42,166 nt of DNA, from the NCBI GenBank assembly GCA_001552515.1, contig BCRI01000057.1:1-42166 (forward strand), written 5' to 3'. A program made the translations under genes and the position numbers. The notes beneath the pieces are model-generated. The model ran no database searches. It saw nothing but the letters and a program-made list of their open reading frames with translations, and was not told where the DNA came from. Positions 34,916 to 42,166 of this stretch are shown here, piece after piece. How positions within the stretch are numbered: position 1 is the first letter of the stretch; the number at the start of each line of letters is the position of its first letter. The stretch is from Sphaerimonospora mesophila NBRC 14179 = JCM 3151. GTDB taxonomy: Bacteria; Actinomycetota; Actinomycetes; Streptosporangiales; Streptosporangiaceae.

Positions 34916-36684
34916 GAGATCGATTCACCCCTCACCAGGGAGCCGGAGCCGATGCGGACGACCCGGTCGGCCAGGTCGATCATGGCCGGGCGATGGGCCA
35001 CGATTATGGCCGTACGGCCCTCGCACAGCTTGCGGGTGGCCTCGATCACCGCAGCCTCGCTGCGCCCGTCCAGCCGGGCCGTCGGCTCGTCGAGCAGCAC
35101 CACCTGCGCCCACGGCCGGCAGAACGCCCTGGCCAGCGCCACCCGCTGCCGCTGCCCGGCCGACAGGTTCGCCCCGCGTTCGCCGAGCACGGTGTCGTAG
35201 CCGTCCGGCAGGGCGGTCACGAACTCGTCCGCCTGGGCCGCCACGGCCGCCGCCCCGATCTCTGCGGACGTGGCCGTCGTGCCGAGCGCGATGTTGTCGG
35301 CCACCGAGGCCGCGAACAGGTGCGGGCGCTGCGGGACGAACGCCAGGCGTCGCCGCCACATGTCGAGATCGAGATCGGCGAGGTCGGCGCCGTCGATCAG
35401 CACCCGGCCCTCCGTGGGCGTCACGAACCCGAGCAGCAGGTGCAGCAGCGTGCTCTTGCCCGCCCCGCTGGGGCCCACGACCGCGACCCGTTCCCCCGGT
35501 GAGACGGTGAGCCGCACACGGTCGAGCGCGGGGACGTCGCGTCCGGGATAGCGGACCGTGACGTCCTCCAGCCGGATCTCGGGCGGCGCCGCGCCGTCCG
35601 GGCCGGCCGCCGCGGCAGGGGGAACCCGGAGGACGGCGCGGCCGCCCGTCACGGCATGCGTCTCGGCCGTCTCCCGCGACTCCCGGCCGTCGATGACGGC
35701 GAAGGCCTCGTCGGCCGCTGCCACACCCTCCATCGAGGCGTGGAACCGCGTGCCCATCGCGCGCAGCGGGACGTACGCCTCCGGGGCCAGCAGCAGGACG
35801 AGCAGGGCGGTGGGCAGATCGAGCGAGCCCGACAGCAGCCGCAGGCCGACGGGCACCGCGACGAGGGCCAGGGAGAGCGAGGCCACGAGCTCCAGCACCA
35901 GCGACGACAGGAAGGCCACGCGCAGCGTCCGCATGGTGGCCGCCCGGTGGTCGTCGGCGACCCGGCGGATCACCGAGGCCTGGTAGCGTGCCCGCCCGAA
36001 GGCGCGCAGCGTCGGCAGGCCGCGCACCACGTCGAGGAAGTGGCCGCCCAGCCGGGACAGCGCCCGCCACTGCCGTTCGGTCACGGTCCTGGTGGTCCAC
36101 CCGACGAGGGCGCCGAAGATCGGGATGAGCGGCAGCGTGAGCACGACGATCACGGCGGTCCCGAGATCGGCCACCAGCAGCCGGACGGCCACCGCGAGCG
36201 GCACCACCCCGGCCACCGCGACGGCGGGAAGATATCCGGTGAGATACGGGTCGAGCGCGTCGAGTCCCCGGCCGGCGAGCGTGACCAGTTCCCCGGACCG
36301 GATCCCCGAACCGGCCGTCGCACCGCCCCCGGCCGTTCCACCTGCGGCCGCACCGCCCCCGGCCCTGACGGCCCCCGCACCGCCCGGCTCGCCGAGCCGG
36401 GGCAGCAGCCGCCGGCGCAGCGCGGACTTCAGCGCGGTGGCCGCGCGCCCCGCGAAGATCCCCTGCGCCCAGCCGAGCAGTCCGCGCGCCGCGACCACGA
36501 GCGCCAGCAGGAGCAGGGCCGAGGCGACTCCGGCCGGCGGCACCGCGCCCGACAACACGCGCGCGAGGATTTCGGCCTGGGCGAGCACGAGCAGCCCCGC
36601 CGCCACGGCCGCGGCCAGGCAGCCGGCCAGATGGAGGCGGACGGCGCTCTCGGCGCGCGCCAGCCGCAGAAGATCCCTGTGCAC
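34912..36684 (-). CDS. cydD: Thiol reductant ABC exporter, CydD subunit
   Basis: About 590 residues; membrane domain followed by an ABC domain with VGPSGAGKST, LSAGQRQRVALARAF, VVLLDEPTARLD. Between roughly residues 100 and 130 there is a Gly/Ala-rich low-complexity insert (repeated GGGAAAGGTAGGGATAG-like stretch) not expected in the family. The start is uncertain: GTG 36684 begins the recognisable sequence, while a TTG at 36741 would abut the cydB stop but has no ribosome site. It overlaps cydC (ATGA) and forms the second half of the CydDC exporter. Confidence 0.86.
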   Translation of the reverse strand: MHRDLLRLARAESAVRLHLAGCLAAAVAAGLLVLAQAEILARVLSGAVPPAGVASALLLLALVVAARGLLGWAQGIFAGRAATALKSALRRRLLPRLGEPGGAGAVRAGGGAAAGGTAGGGATAGSGIRSGELVTLAGRGLDALDPYLTGYLPAVAVAGVVPLAVAVRLLVADLGTAVIVVLTLPLIPIFGALVGWTTRTVTERQWRALSRLGGHFLDVVRGLPTLRAFGRARYQASVIRRVADDHRAATMRTLRVAFLSSLVLELVASLSLALVAVPVGLRLLSGSLDLPTALLVLLLAPEAYVPLRAMGTRFHASMEGVAAADEAFAVIDGRESRETAETHAVTGGRAVLRVPPAAAAGPDGAAPPEIRLEDVTVRYPGRDVPALDRVRLTVSPGERVAVVGPSGAGKSTLLHLLLGFVTPTEGRVLIDGADLADLDLDMWRRRLAFVPQRPHLFAASVADNIALGTTATSAEIGAAAVAAQADEFVTALPDGYDTVLGERGANLSAGQRQRVALARAFCRPWAQVVLLDEPTARLDGRSEAAVIEATRKLCEGRTAIIVAHRPAMIDLADRVVRIGSGSLVRGESIS

Positions 36685-36741
36685 ACTGCCCCAATCAGAG
36701 GCCGCGCGACGATGCCCCGAAACCGCGCGGCCGCCACCCAA

Positions 36742-37506
36742 TCAGAAGAACGTCGGCACGGCGCCCCTGGCGAAGGTGCGCCATATCCATAGTTGCGCGC
36801 CCACCATGATGGGAACGCACGGCAACACCATGACACTGAGCACAGTCAGTGTCGCGGCCGGGGCGGCGTGATCGAGGATCGGGGAGGCCAGGGCCGCCAT
36901 GGCAACGGCGGCCGGCGCGGCGGCCACACAGGCGGACCCCAGCAGGGCCGGGCTCGACCGACGCCGCCCGCCGACGACGGGTTCGCCGGGAAGCCGCCAG
37001 GCGGCGAAGGTCCAGCCGTGGAAGGCGAAGACCGCGGCGACGACGATGCCGCCCGCGATGCCCGGCGGGTCGAACAGGGCGTCCTGCGGCAGCCCGCGCA
37101 CGATGGCGATCAGGGCCATCCCCCAGGTGAGCGCCAGCCCGGCTGAGCCGAGGCACAGCGCCGCGTCCCACACCGACCGCCAGGAGGCGCCGCCCACCCG
37201 GCGGCGGAACCACAACCCGGCGTCACGCAGGATCCACGACAGCAGCAGCGCCACCACCAGGGGGTACAGCCCGCTGATCACCCTGCCCTCGAGGATCGGG
37301 AACGCGCCGAACAGCGTGCCCACCAGGGCCACCAGCCACACCTCGTTGGCGAGCACGAACGGTCCCATCGCCCCGACCAGCCGGTCCCGGTCGGCCGGTG
37401 TGCGGCCCAGCACCGGCAGCAGCATGCCGAGCCCGATGTCGAAGCCCTCCAGCGCGAAGTAACCGATCAGCAGGACGGCGAGCGTCCCGAACCACAAGAT
37501 CTCCAT
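36742..37506 (-). CDS. cydB: Cytochrome bd-type oxidase subunit II, short form
   Basis: A 254-residue membrane protein, against about 340-380 for usual CydB. The N-terminal GYFALEGFDIGLGML and NEVWLVALVGTLFGAFP match CydB, and the end (MVLPCVPIMVGAQLWIWRTF) matches its last helix. However, the segment that reads GPxWDGNEVWL in most CydB (Trp57/Asp58 in E. coli, the latter linked to proton entry) is GPFVLANEVWL here, and about two helices are missing in the C-terminal half. The frame has no internal break, so it looks like a natural short form. It sits 12 bases after cydA. Confidence 0.82.
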   Translation of the reverse strand: MEILWFGTLAVLLIGYFALEGFDIGLGMLLPVLGRTPADRDRLVGAMGPFVLANEVWLVALVGTLFGAFPILEGRVISGLYPLVVALLLSWILRDAGLWFRRRVGGASWRSVWDAALCLGSAGLALTWGMALIAIVRGLPQDALFDPPGIAGGIVVAAVFAFHGWTFAAWRLPGEPVVGGRRRSSPALLGSACVAAAPAAVAMAALASPILDHAAPAATLTVLSVMVLPCVPIMVGAQLWIWRTFARGAVPTFF

Positions 37507-37518
37507 TGGCTGGTTCCT

Positions 37519-38706
37519 CTACAGCGAGCGGGCGGGGGCGGGGGCGGGTTCCGCCGGGAGGTCCGGCGCGCCGAGGGCGACCAGCCCGGGGCCGCGCCGT
37601 ACGGCACGGGCGATCAGGGCGTAGTCGACCACGGCGAGCAGTCCGAGCACACCGGCGAAGGCGACCAGCGAGGCGGTGAGCCCGCCCGTGGTCATGCCCG
37701 GGGTCAGCGCGTCGGCCACGCGGAGCCTGCCGTACACGAGCCAGGGCTGGCGGCCGACCTCGCGGGCGATCCAGCCGGCGATCGCCGCCACGAACGGCAG
37801 CGGGACCATGAGCATGAGGACCGGGTGGAGCCAGCGCCAGCGGGCCAGCAGGTCGCGGAAGAGCAGCGGCAGCAGCGCGAAGAGCACGACGAACTGCCCG
37901 AGCTCGCCGATGAGGATCATCCCGCCGAGCGCGGCGCCCTGAACGGCTCCGTCGAACTTGTCCGGCTGGACGCTGCCGATCGGGCCGAACTGGGCGAACC
38001 CGAATCCGACGGTGAACGTCGCGCCGATGGACGCGGCCACGACCCCGATGCGCAGCGACCGGACGAAGAACTCGCGCTCGGCGGTCCGCCTGAACAGGTG
38101 GTAGGCGCTGGCGCCGAACATCACGAAGCCGCCGGTCATCAGGCCGGCGCTGATCACGTGGGGGAGCGCGAAGACGAGGGTCGGGTTGGTGAGCAGCGCA
38201 CCGAAGTCGCGCAGCACCAGCCGGCCGCCCTCCTCCACCGCACCCGCCGGGTGCTGCAGGAACGAGTTGGCCACCATGACGAAGAACGCGGAGGCGTAGG
38301 CGGTCAGCGTCACCAGCCAGATGCAGGCCAGATGCGCCTTCTTCGGCAATCGGTGCCAGCCGAAGATCCACAGGCCGAGGAACGTGGACTCCAGGAAGAA
38401 GGCCAGCAGCGTCTCCATGGCCAGCGGCGCGCCGAACACGTCACCGGCGTAGTGTGACAGACCACTCCAGTTCAGCCCGAACTGGAACTCCATCACCAGG
38501 CCGGTGAAGATGCCGAGCGCGTAGTTGATGACATATATCTGCCCCCAGAAGCGGGTCATCCGCTCGTGCAGGGGGTTTCCGCTCAGCACGTGGCGCGTGT
38601 TCATGATCGCGACAAGCGGGGCCAGTCCCAGCGTGAGCACGACGAACAGGAAATGGAGGCTTCCCGTCACGGCGAACTGCAGCCGGGCCAGATCGACGAC
38701 GTCCAT
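37519..38706 (-). CDS. cydA: Cytochrome bd-type quinol oxidase subunit I, lacking most of the Q-loop
   Basis: A 395-residue membrane protein, against about 450-520 in typical CydA. Heme ligands fit: His18 (SLHFLFV, heme b595), a His in LPHVISAG (b558 ligand) and a Met in GGMILIGELGQ for the second b558 ligand; FGAPLAMETLLAFFLESTF keeps the two conserved Glu. EVGRQPWLVYGRLRVADA is also kept. The periplasmic Q-loop, over 100 residues in E. coli, is reduced to about 15 (GPIGSVQPDKFDGAVQG), keeping the VQxxK lysine but not the following Glu-rich part. AAGGGAG just before ATG 38706 is the ribosome site and TATAAG the -10. First gene of cydA-cydB-cydD-cydC. Confidence 0.87.
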   Translation of the reverse strand: MDVVDLARLQFAVTGSLHFLFVVLTLGLAPLVAIMNTRHVLSGNPLHERMTRFWGQIYVINYALGIFTGLVMEFQFGLNWSGLSHYAGDVFGAPLAMETLLAFFLESTFLGLWIFGWHRLPKKAHLACIWLVTLTAYASAFFVMVANSFLQHPAGAVEEGGRLVLRDFGALLTNPTLVFALPHVISAGLMTGGFVMFGASAYHLFRRTAEREFFVRSLRIGVVAASIGATFTVGFGFAQFGPIGSVQPDKFDGAVQGAALGGMILIGELGQFVVLFALLPLLFRDLLARWRWLHPVLMLMVPLPFVAAIAGWIAREVGRQPWLVYGRLRVADALTPGMTTGGLTASLVAFAGVLGLLAVVDYALIARAVRRGPGLVALGAPDLPAEPAPAPARSL

Positions 38707-38716
38707 GCGACTCCCT

Positions 38717-38755
38717 TATAGGTAGACAGCCTACATGTAGGTAGCCTACATATAG
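38717..38755. promoter_or_regulatory. Operator cluster in the cydA/padR divergent promoter
   Basis: Nested inverted repeats of TAGG/CCTA: CCTACATGTAGG (38730-38741, perfect palindrome) and GTAGG-TAG-CCTAC (38737-38749), with further TAGGTAG and CTACATATAG half-sites on either side. The minus-strand -10 of cydA (TATAAG, 38720-38715) and the plus-strand TAGACT (38753-38758) of the PadR gene flank it, so a bound repressor would block both. ATGT/ACAT palindromes are typical PadR sites. Confidence 0.72.
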
Positions 38756-38790
38756 ACTGGTCGCATGGAGGACCGGGATAGGGTTCGGAT

Positions 38791-39114
38791 GTGAACGCCG
38801 ACGAGCTCCGCGGGCACATGGACGCCCTGCTGCTCTCCGTGCTGGAGGGGGAGCGGCTGCACGGCTATGCGATCATCGAGGCGCTGCGCGAGCGCAGCGG
38901 TGGCGAGTTGAACGTTCCGACCGGCACGGTCTATCCGGCGCTGCGGCGGCTGGAGGGCGCGGGGCTGCTGGCCGGCGAGTGGTCGACCGCGGGGGGCCGC
39001 AGGCGCCGGACCTACCGGCTCACCGACGCGGGCCGCCGAGCCCTGGCCGGGGAGCGCTCGGCGTGGCGATCGTTCACGCGTACGATCGGGAGCGTGCTCG
39101 ATCCGCTGCGCTGA
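38791..39114 (+). CDS. PadR-family transcriptional regulator
   Basis: A 107-residue winged-helix protein. The PadR pattern is clear: MDALLLSVLEGERLHGYAII, then LNVPTGTVYPALRRLEGAGL (recognition helix) and the wing RRRRTYRLTDAGRRAL. It lies divergent to cydA across 84 bases that hold the palindromes, so it very likely represses the cyd operon and itself. The ligand is unknown. Its 3' end overlaps the convergent HAAS gene by 41 bases; PadR genes are commonly paired with such proteins, but usually in the same direction. Confidence 0.9.
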   Translation: MNADELRGHMDALLLSVLEGERLHGYAIIEALRERSGGELNVPTGTVYPALRRLEGAGLLAGEWSTAGGRRRRTYRLTDAGRRALAGERSAWRSFTRTIGSVLDPLR

Positions 39115-39784
39115 GGGCGGCGGGAGAGGCGAACCGGAGGCAGAGTGTGGCGCTGCGGAGCTGCCACAGCCATATGGCGTAGCTGACGATGGTCAGGGCG
39201 ATGCCGGGCAACTCGTCCATGATGTCCGATGTGCCGCGGGTGAAGCTCAGGGCCGCGCACATTGCGACGAGCACCGGCATCCCAAGCCACACCAGAAGCC
39301 CCAGCGACCGAGTGATCAGCGCGGGGCGGTGCAGCCGCCGCAGTCCCCGGCCGAGTGCCAGCAGCGCGAGAGCGCCGACCACGCCCGTGAGGAGCTGGCT
39401 GTAGTCCACCACCCTGGCCAGCACGCCGAACCAGGCCGGCTTGGCGGCCATCACGGAGGGGGGCTCGGGGAAGATCTTCCAGACGAGGTTCCACATCAGC
39501 GTCATCGGCGGCACGCTGAGGAACAGCAGGAGCGCGGTCCTGCGGCCCTGACCGACCGCGAGCTCCTGCTGGAATCCCGGGGCGATCTCCGCCACCGGGC
39601 CGAAGTCCGCGACCGCACGCCGCTCGGCCTCCGCTCGCGGCAAACCATCGCACTCGTAGGCCTCGGCTGCGTCCAGCAGACCGTCGCGGGCCTCGGCGAG
39701 CAGGTCACGCTTCACCCGCCCCGGACCCCGCAGGGCGGAGCGCAGCGCGGCCACATAGACGTCGATCGGACCCCCGTCCGTCAT
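39074..39784 (-). CDS. HAAS/permease-prefix-domain membrane protein
   Basis: A 236-residue protein. Residues about 5-70 (IDVYVAALRSALRGPGRVKR, DGLLDAAEAYECDGLPRAEA, ADFGPVAEIAPGFQQEL) form the helical HAAS/permease prefix domain 1; four to five transmembrane segments follow (TALLLFLSVPPMTLMW, LLTGVVGALALLALG, SLGLLVWLGMPVLVAMC, GIALTIVSYAIWLW). Proteins of this sort are partners of PadR regulators and are thought to signal from the membrane; their mechanism is not settled. GAGGGAGG precedes ATG 39784. Its stop lies inside the padR gene on the other strand. Confidence 0.82.
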   Translation of the reverse strand: MTDGGPIDVYVAALRSALRGPGRVKRDLLAEARDGLLDAAEAYECDGLPRAEAERRAVADFGPVAEIAPGFQQELAVGQGRRTALLLFLSVPPMTLMWNLVWKIFPEPPSVMAAKPAWFGVLARVVDYSQLLTGVVGALALLALGRGLRRLHRPALITRSLGLLVWLGMPVLVAMCAALSFTRGTSDIMDELPGIALTIVSYAIWLWQLRSATLCLRFASPAALSAADRARSRSYA

Positions 39785-40044
39785 GGAACCGCCTCCCTCG
39801 CCCCGGCTGCCCATAAGCGTAGTCGCGGGACGAGGGAGGCGGCGGGTCGCGGCCGTGCCGGAAGGGGGTCCGCGAGGTACCCGCGTGCGGACTCCCCGGC
39901 TGAGCCCCGCCGCCCAGCTCCCGGATGGCGTTCGGGACTCCCGGCGCGCGCCGCCGGCCCGGCTCCTGGCGGCCGCGTCCCCGGGCCGGCTCTGCCCCTG
40001 TCTCAGGCTCGGCCTGTGGGACGCGGCCGCTCAGTCGGGACGCG

Positions 40045-40887
40045 TCAGACGCGCTGCCACAGGGCCGGGACGTTCGGAGGCTCCCAGCCGACCAGGGCGG
40101 TGTGTCCCTGGAGGCAGCGGTACGTCACTCCGCCATAGGTGACCGTGGCGCCGGCCTGGTACGTCGTACCGGCCTGCCAGGTGCCCCCGCCGGGCGGCGG
40201 CGTTGGGGTGGGGCTGCTCGGCGGCGGCGTGGGGGTCGGGCCGGGGCTGGTCGGCGGGGTGCCGACGACGTTGAGCACGAAGTCGAACGTGGCCTCCCTG
40301 CCGTTGCCGTTCGCCCGTACGTTCATGAGCAGCCGGGGGTCGTAGATCGTGTCGGTGTTGTTGCGCGGCTCGCCCGGGAAGTAGAGCTGCGTGGTGAGGA
40401 TCGGCTTGTTCGGGGCCTGTGCCTTCACGTGGATGTGCCGGGTGCGGCCGGGGTAGAGGCCGGGCACGATCGTGGTGAGCCTGTACGCCCCGTTGGCATC
40501 CGTGAACTGGTGTCCTCGGAAGGTGTAGCCCTGCATGTCGTAGTTGCCGTTCGCGTCCGCCTGCCAGAAGTCGAGCAGCACGTTGGCGAGCGGCACGCAG
40601 TTGACGCCGAACACGTAACCGCTGACGGTGAGCAGCGTGCCGGAGCCGGGCAGGGTGGAGCGCAACGGGGAGCTGGGCTTGAAGTAGGGACCCTCTATCT
40701 GCGGCGGAGTGTTCCCGCCGCTGTCACCGCAGAAGGGGGTCGGCTCCAGCGGCTCGCCCTTCTCCACCGCGGCCCGGGCCAGCGGCGTGGCCCCGAGCAG
40801 GAGCGGGATCGGGGCGGCCACGAGGGCTGCCTTCATGAAGGACTTGCGGCTGATGCCCTCGGGTTCGTTGGCGCTGTCGGCGGCCAT
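40045..40887 (-). CDS. Secreted intradiol ring-cleavage dioxygenase fused to a CBM5/12 carbohydrate-binding module
   Basis: A 280-residue exported protein. The signal (GISRKSFMKAALVAAPIPLL, ending ATPLARA) is Tat-like but has RK instead of RR. The dioxygenase domain (about 50-215) shows IEGPYFKP (Tyr ligand), VLLDFWQADANGNYDMQGY and TRHIHVKAQAP (His-x-His), the non-heme Fe(III) 2-Tyr/2-His site. A Pro/Thr/Ser-rich linker (TPTPPPSSPTPTPPPGGG) joins a CBM5/12-like module (WQAGTTYQAGATVTYGGVTY). A fusion of this kind was described in Streptomyces sp. SirexAA-E as a lignin-related aromatic dioxygenase, so the same role is likely here. Confidence 0.87.
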   Translation of the reverse strand: MAADSANEPEGISRKSFMKAALVAAPIPLLLGATPLARAAVEKGEPLEPTPFCGDSGGNTPPQIEGPYFKPSSPLRSTLPGSGTLLTVSGYVFGVNCVPLANVLLDFWQADANGNYDMQGYTFRGHQFTDANGAYRLTTIVPGLYPGRTRHIHVKAQAPNKPILTTQLYFPGEPRNNTDTIYDPRLLMNVRANGNGREATFDFVLNVVGTPPTSPGPTPTPPPSSPTPTPPPGGGTWQAGTTYQAGATVTYGGVTYRCLQGHTALVGWEPPNVPALWQRV

Positions 40888-41479
40888 GACTGTCTGTCTC
40901 CTTCGACCTGGGGGATGAGCGCGATCACAACCTGTCGAACGGTGACGACCCGACGAGGCTGGTCGAGGGCAGGCGCCGTTCAGGTCGTGTCCGGTAGGTC
41001 CTCCTGCCGATCGCGATGGCTACTGCGAAGATCCACAGGACACTCCCTCGCGCGACTGCAGATCGCGGCGCCTGGCTTGATCGATGCTAGCTCTGGAAAG
41101 GAAAGGTGAATACTAGATGAAACTCCATAACGCCGTGATATGCCCCTTGCCGTCGAATAGCCGTACCAACCGATAAAAAGCCAGATCTGTGGAAAATCGC
41201 GCCGGTCCCCGCGTACCGGGTCCAACGTCCCGTCACTCTCGTGACCTTGGGACTCTCGCCGGCGGCCGTACGGCGGGCGACGGATGGGAACCGTCCGTGG
41301 CAGCGTGAGAGCCCTGGGGGACAACCCCCGAAAATTGGGAGATCGTGGGGCAGAAGAGGACCGTTGCCCGGATACCCTGTCTTCAGAGGAATCCCGGCTT
41401 CCCGGACCGTCGCCTGTCCCCCCGGGGCGAGGTGACGGGCAGCCGTCGTACCTGGCGGAAGTGGAGAGCGAGGCGGGAC
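40888..41479. other. 592-base gap between the dioxygenase and usp genes
   Basis: No convincing gene. The stretch at about 41080-41200 is clearly lower in GC than its surroundings and probably holds promoters for both directions, but I could not fix boxes. A bulged hairpin (GTCCCGTCAC at 41227-41236 with GTGAC and GGGAC ending at 41253) is followed by a second small one (GGGGG-ACAA-CCCCC, 41316-41329). GGGAC runs resemble half of the DosR-type box of mycobacterial dormancy genes, but spacing does not match a full site. Confidence 0.5.
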
Positions 41480-41953
41480 GTGGACCAGCCGAAAATCGTC
41501 GTGGGCATCAACGGGTCGATGGCATCGCAGGCCGCCCTGCGGTGGGCCGCCGCCGAGGGGCTGCTGCGCGGCGCGCGAGTCGAGGCCGTGTACGCCTGGG
41601 AGTGGTCGGGCGGACTGCACGCCCCTTATGCCCCGCTGTCGAGCCGGACCTCCCGCGAGGACGAGCACGCCGCCGCCGCCGACGTCGCCGAGCACGCCGT
41701 CGGCGAGCTGGGCGAGAGCCACGTCGTGCCCGTCGTCGTCGAGGGTCCGTCGGCCCAGGTCCTGCTGCGTGCGACCGCGGACGCCGACCTGCTCGTCCTC
41801 GGCGCGCACGAGGCCGAGAGCGAGCCGTACCCGGTGATCAACCCGGTGGTCACCGCCTGCCTGCTCAGGGCGCGCTGCCCGGTCGTCGTGGTGCTGCCCG
41901 GCGGCGAGCAGGAGCGCCGCGCCGAGGCCGTGCTCGCCGGCGCCCGCACCTGA
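41480..41953 (+). CDS. Universal stress protein (UspA family), degenerate nucleotide motif
   Basis: A 157-residue single-domain Usp: KIVVGINGSMASQAALRWAA at the N-terminus and LLVLGAHEAESEPYPVINPV near the C-terminus, ending LRARCPVVVVLPG. ATP-binding members have G-2X-G-9X-G(S/T) in that last segment; here only the first Gly survives (GAHEAESEP), so nucleotide binding may be lost. GTG 41480 is chosen because homology starts within three codons; a GTG at 41432 is an in-frame alternative. Role: stress or hypoxia response, mechanism unknown. Confidence 0.82.
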   Translation: MDQPKIVVGINGSMASQAALRWAAAEGLLRGARVEAVYAWEWSGGLHAPYAPLSSRTSREDEHAAAADVAEHAVGELGESHVVPVVVEGPSAQVLLRATADADLLVLGAHEAESEPYPVINPVVTACLLRARCPVVVVLPGGEQERRAEAVLAGART

Positions 41954-41960
41954 GCCGGCC

Positions 41961-42044
41961 GGGGAGCCGGGCGGCGGACGCCACAGGGCCGGGGGAGCCG
42001 GACGGCGGACGCCACAGGTCCACGACGTCACAGGTCCACGGCGT
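41961..42044. repeat. Short tandem duplications between usp and ctaD
   Basis: A ~27-bp unit beginning GGGGAGCCGG lies at 41961-41987 and again at 41992-42018 with one or two changes. Next to it CACAGGTCCACGACGT (42013-42028) and CACAGGTCCACGGCGT (42029-42044) are adjacent 16-bp copies; the second contains the last codons of ctaD, so the end of that gene has been duplicated just past its stop. Confidence 0.65.
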
Positions 42045-42166
42045 CGCGTCTGGTCTCGGGAGGCGCGCCCGGCGGGCCGCCGAGGCGCGGATAGTGGAGA
42101 TCGTAGGCGGGCCGCTCCGACCGGATCGGCGGGATCGAGACGAAGTTGTGGCGCGGGGGCGGGCAC
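42028..42166 (-). CDS. ctaD: Cytochrome c oxidase subunit I, C-terminal end (partial)
   Basis: The window edge cuts this gene; only 45 C-terminal codons are present, reading [20 protein letters not shown], then DLHYPRLGG and a Pro/Arg tail. The PPPRHNF-x-PxIRSERPA(Y/F)DLHxP pattern is the characteristic soluble tail of actinobacterial CtaD, recalled from the family, not searched. It would belong to the aa3 oxidase of the terminal respiratory supercomplex. The stop codon lies inside the 16-bp duplication. Confidence 0.7.
   Translation of the reverse strand, partial: CPPPRHNFVSIPPIRSERPAYDLHYPRLGGPPGAPPETRRDAVDL

Noticed and set aside
40980-41324. 114-codon minus-strand frame in the dioxygenase/usp gap
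   Set aside because: No domain, no ribosome site and it spans the lower-GC promoter-like stretch.
41316-41329. DosR-type box upstream of the universal stress protein gene
   Set aside because: GGGAC and CCCCC runs are present but their spacing is two bases shorter than the DosR consensus, so only a small hairpin is claimed.

Overview
This is a very GC-rich stretch of actinomycete chromosome. mutA-mutB-meaB, a HAIR-controlled lon, efeUOB behind iron boxes, a PadR-controlled cyd cluster, a secreted CBM-fused intradiol dioxygenase and a ctaD tail suggest a filamentous, Streptosporangiales-type organism. Leaderless genes, GTG/TTG starts and 4-base stop/start overlaps fit. I saw no rRNA or tRNA gene.

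Layout. 1-2400: a mirror-symmetric array of 20-bp repeats, then a phage-type amidase/endolysin interrupted by a 364-residue LAGLIDADG intein placed exactly after the residue that aligns with the catalytic Tyr of T7 lysozyme. 2548-7429: methylmalonyl-CoA mutase operon (mutA, mutB, meaB). 7630-9588: PHP/CehA-like metallohydrolase. 9595-15089: accessory and defence segment with a relic CRISPR repeat, an XRE regulator with small downstream genes (one apparently frameshifted), a HAD hydrolase, a type I-E-like CRISPR locus made of two half-arrays pointing away from each other and joined at a palindromic hybrid repeat with no cas genes, and a two-gene AAA ATPase + RloB (AbiL/RloAB-like) system. 15096-18397: efeB, efeO, efeU under tandem iron boxes. 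18784-20373: ABC-F protein. 20375-22655: LLM oxidoreductase, aminoglycoside-phosphotransferase-fold kinase and TFIIB-type zinc-ribbon protein. 22749-25627: HAD-IIA phosphatase, ArfB ribosome-rescue factor, alpha/beta hydrolase, HAD hydrolase with a palindromic leaderless promoter. 25741-27533: secreted PhoD-type phosphatase whose translation start lies in a tandem array of start-codon repeats. 27573-33149: FG-GAP propeller protein, lon, HtrA-like protease. 33239-38706: cydC, cydD, cydB, cydA encoding a reduced bd-type oxidase and its assembly exporter, divergent from a PadR gene. 39074-42166: HAAS-type membrane protein, dioxygenase-CBM fusion, universal stress protein, 3' end of ctaD.

The items that best deserve follow-up are the intein at the lysin active site, the symmetric repeat array in front of it, the head-to-head CRISPR junction beside the RloB system, the shortened CydA/CydB pair lacking most of the Q-loop and the usual CydB WDG motif, and the repeated translation-start unit before phoD. 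All functional statements rest on reading motifs by eye; no database search was run.
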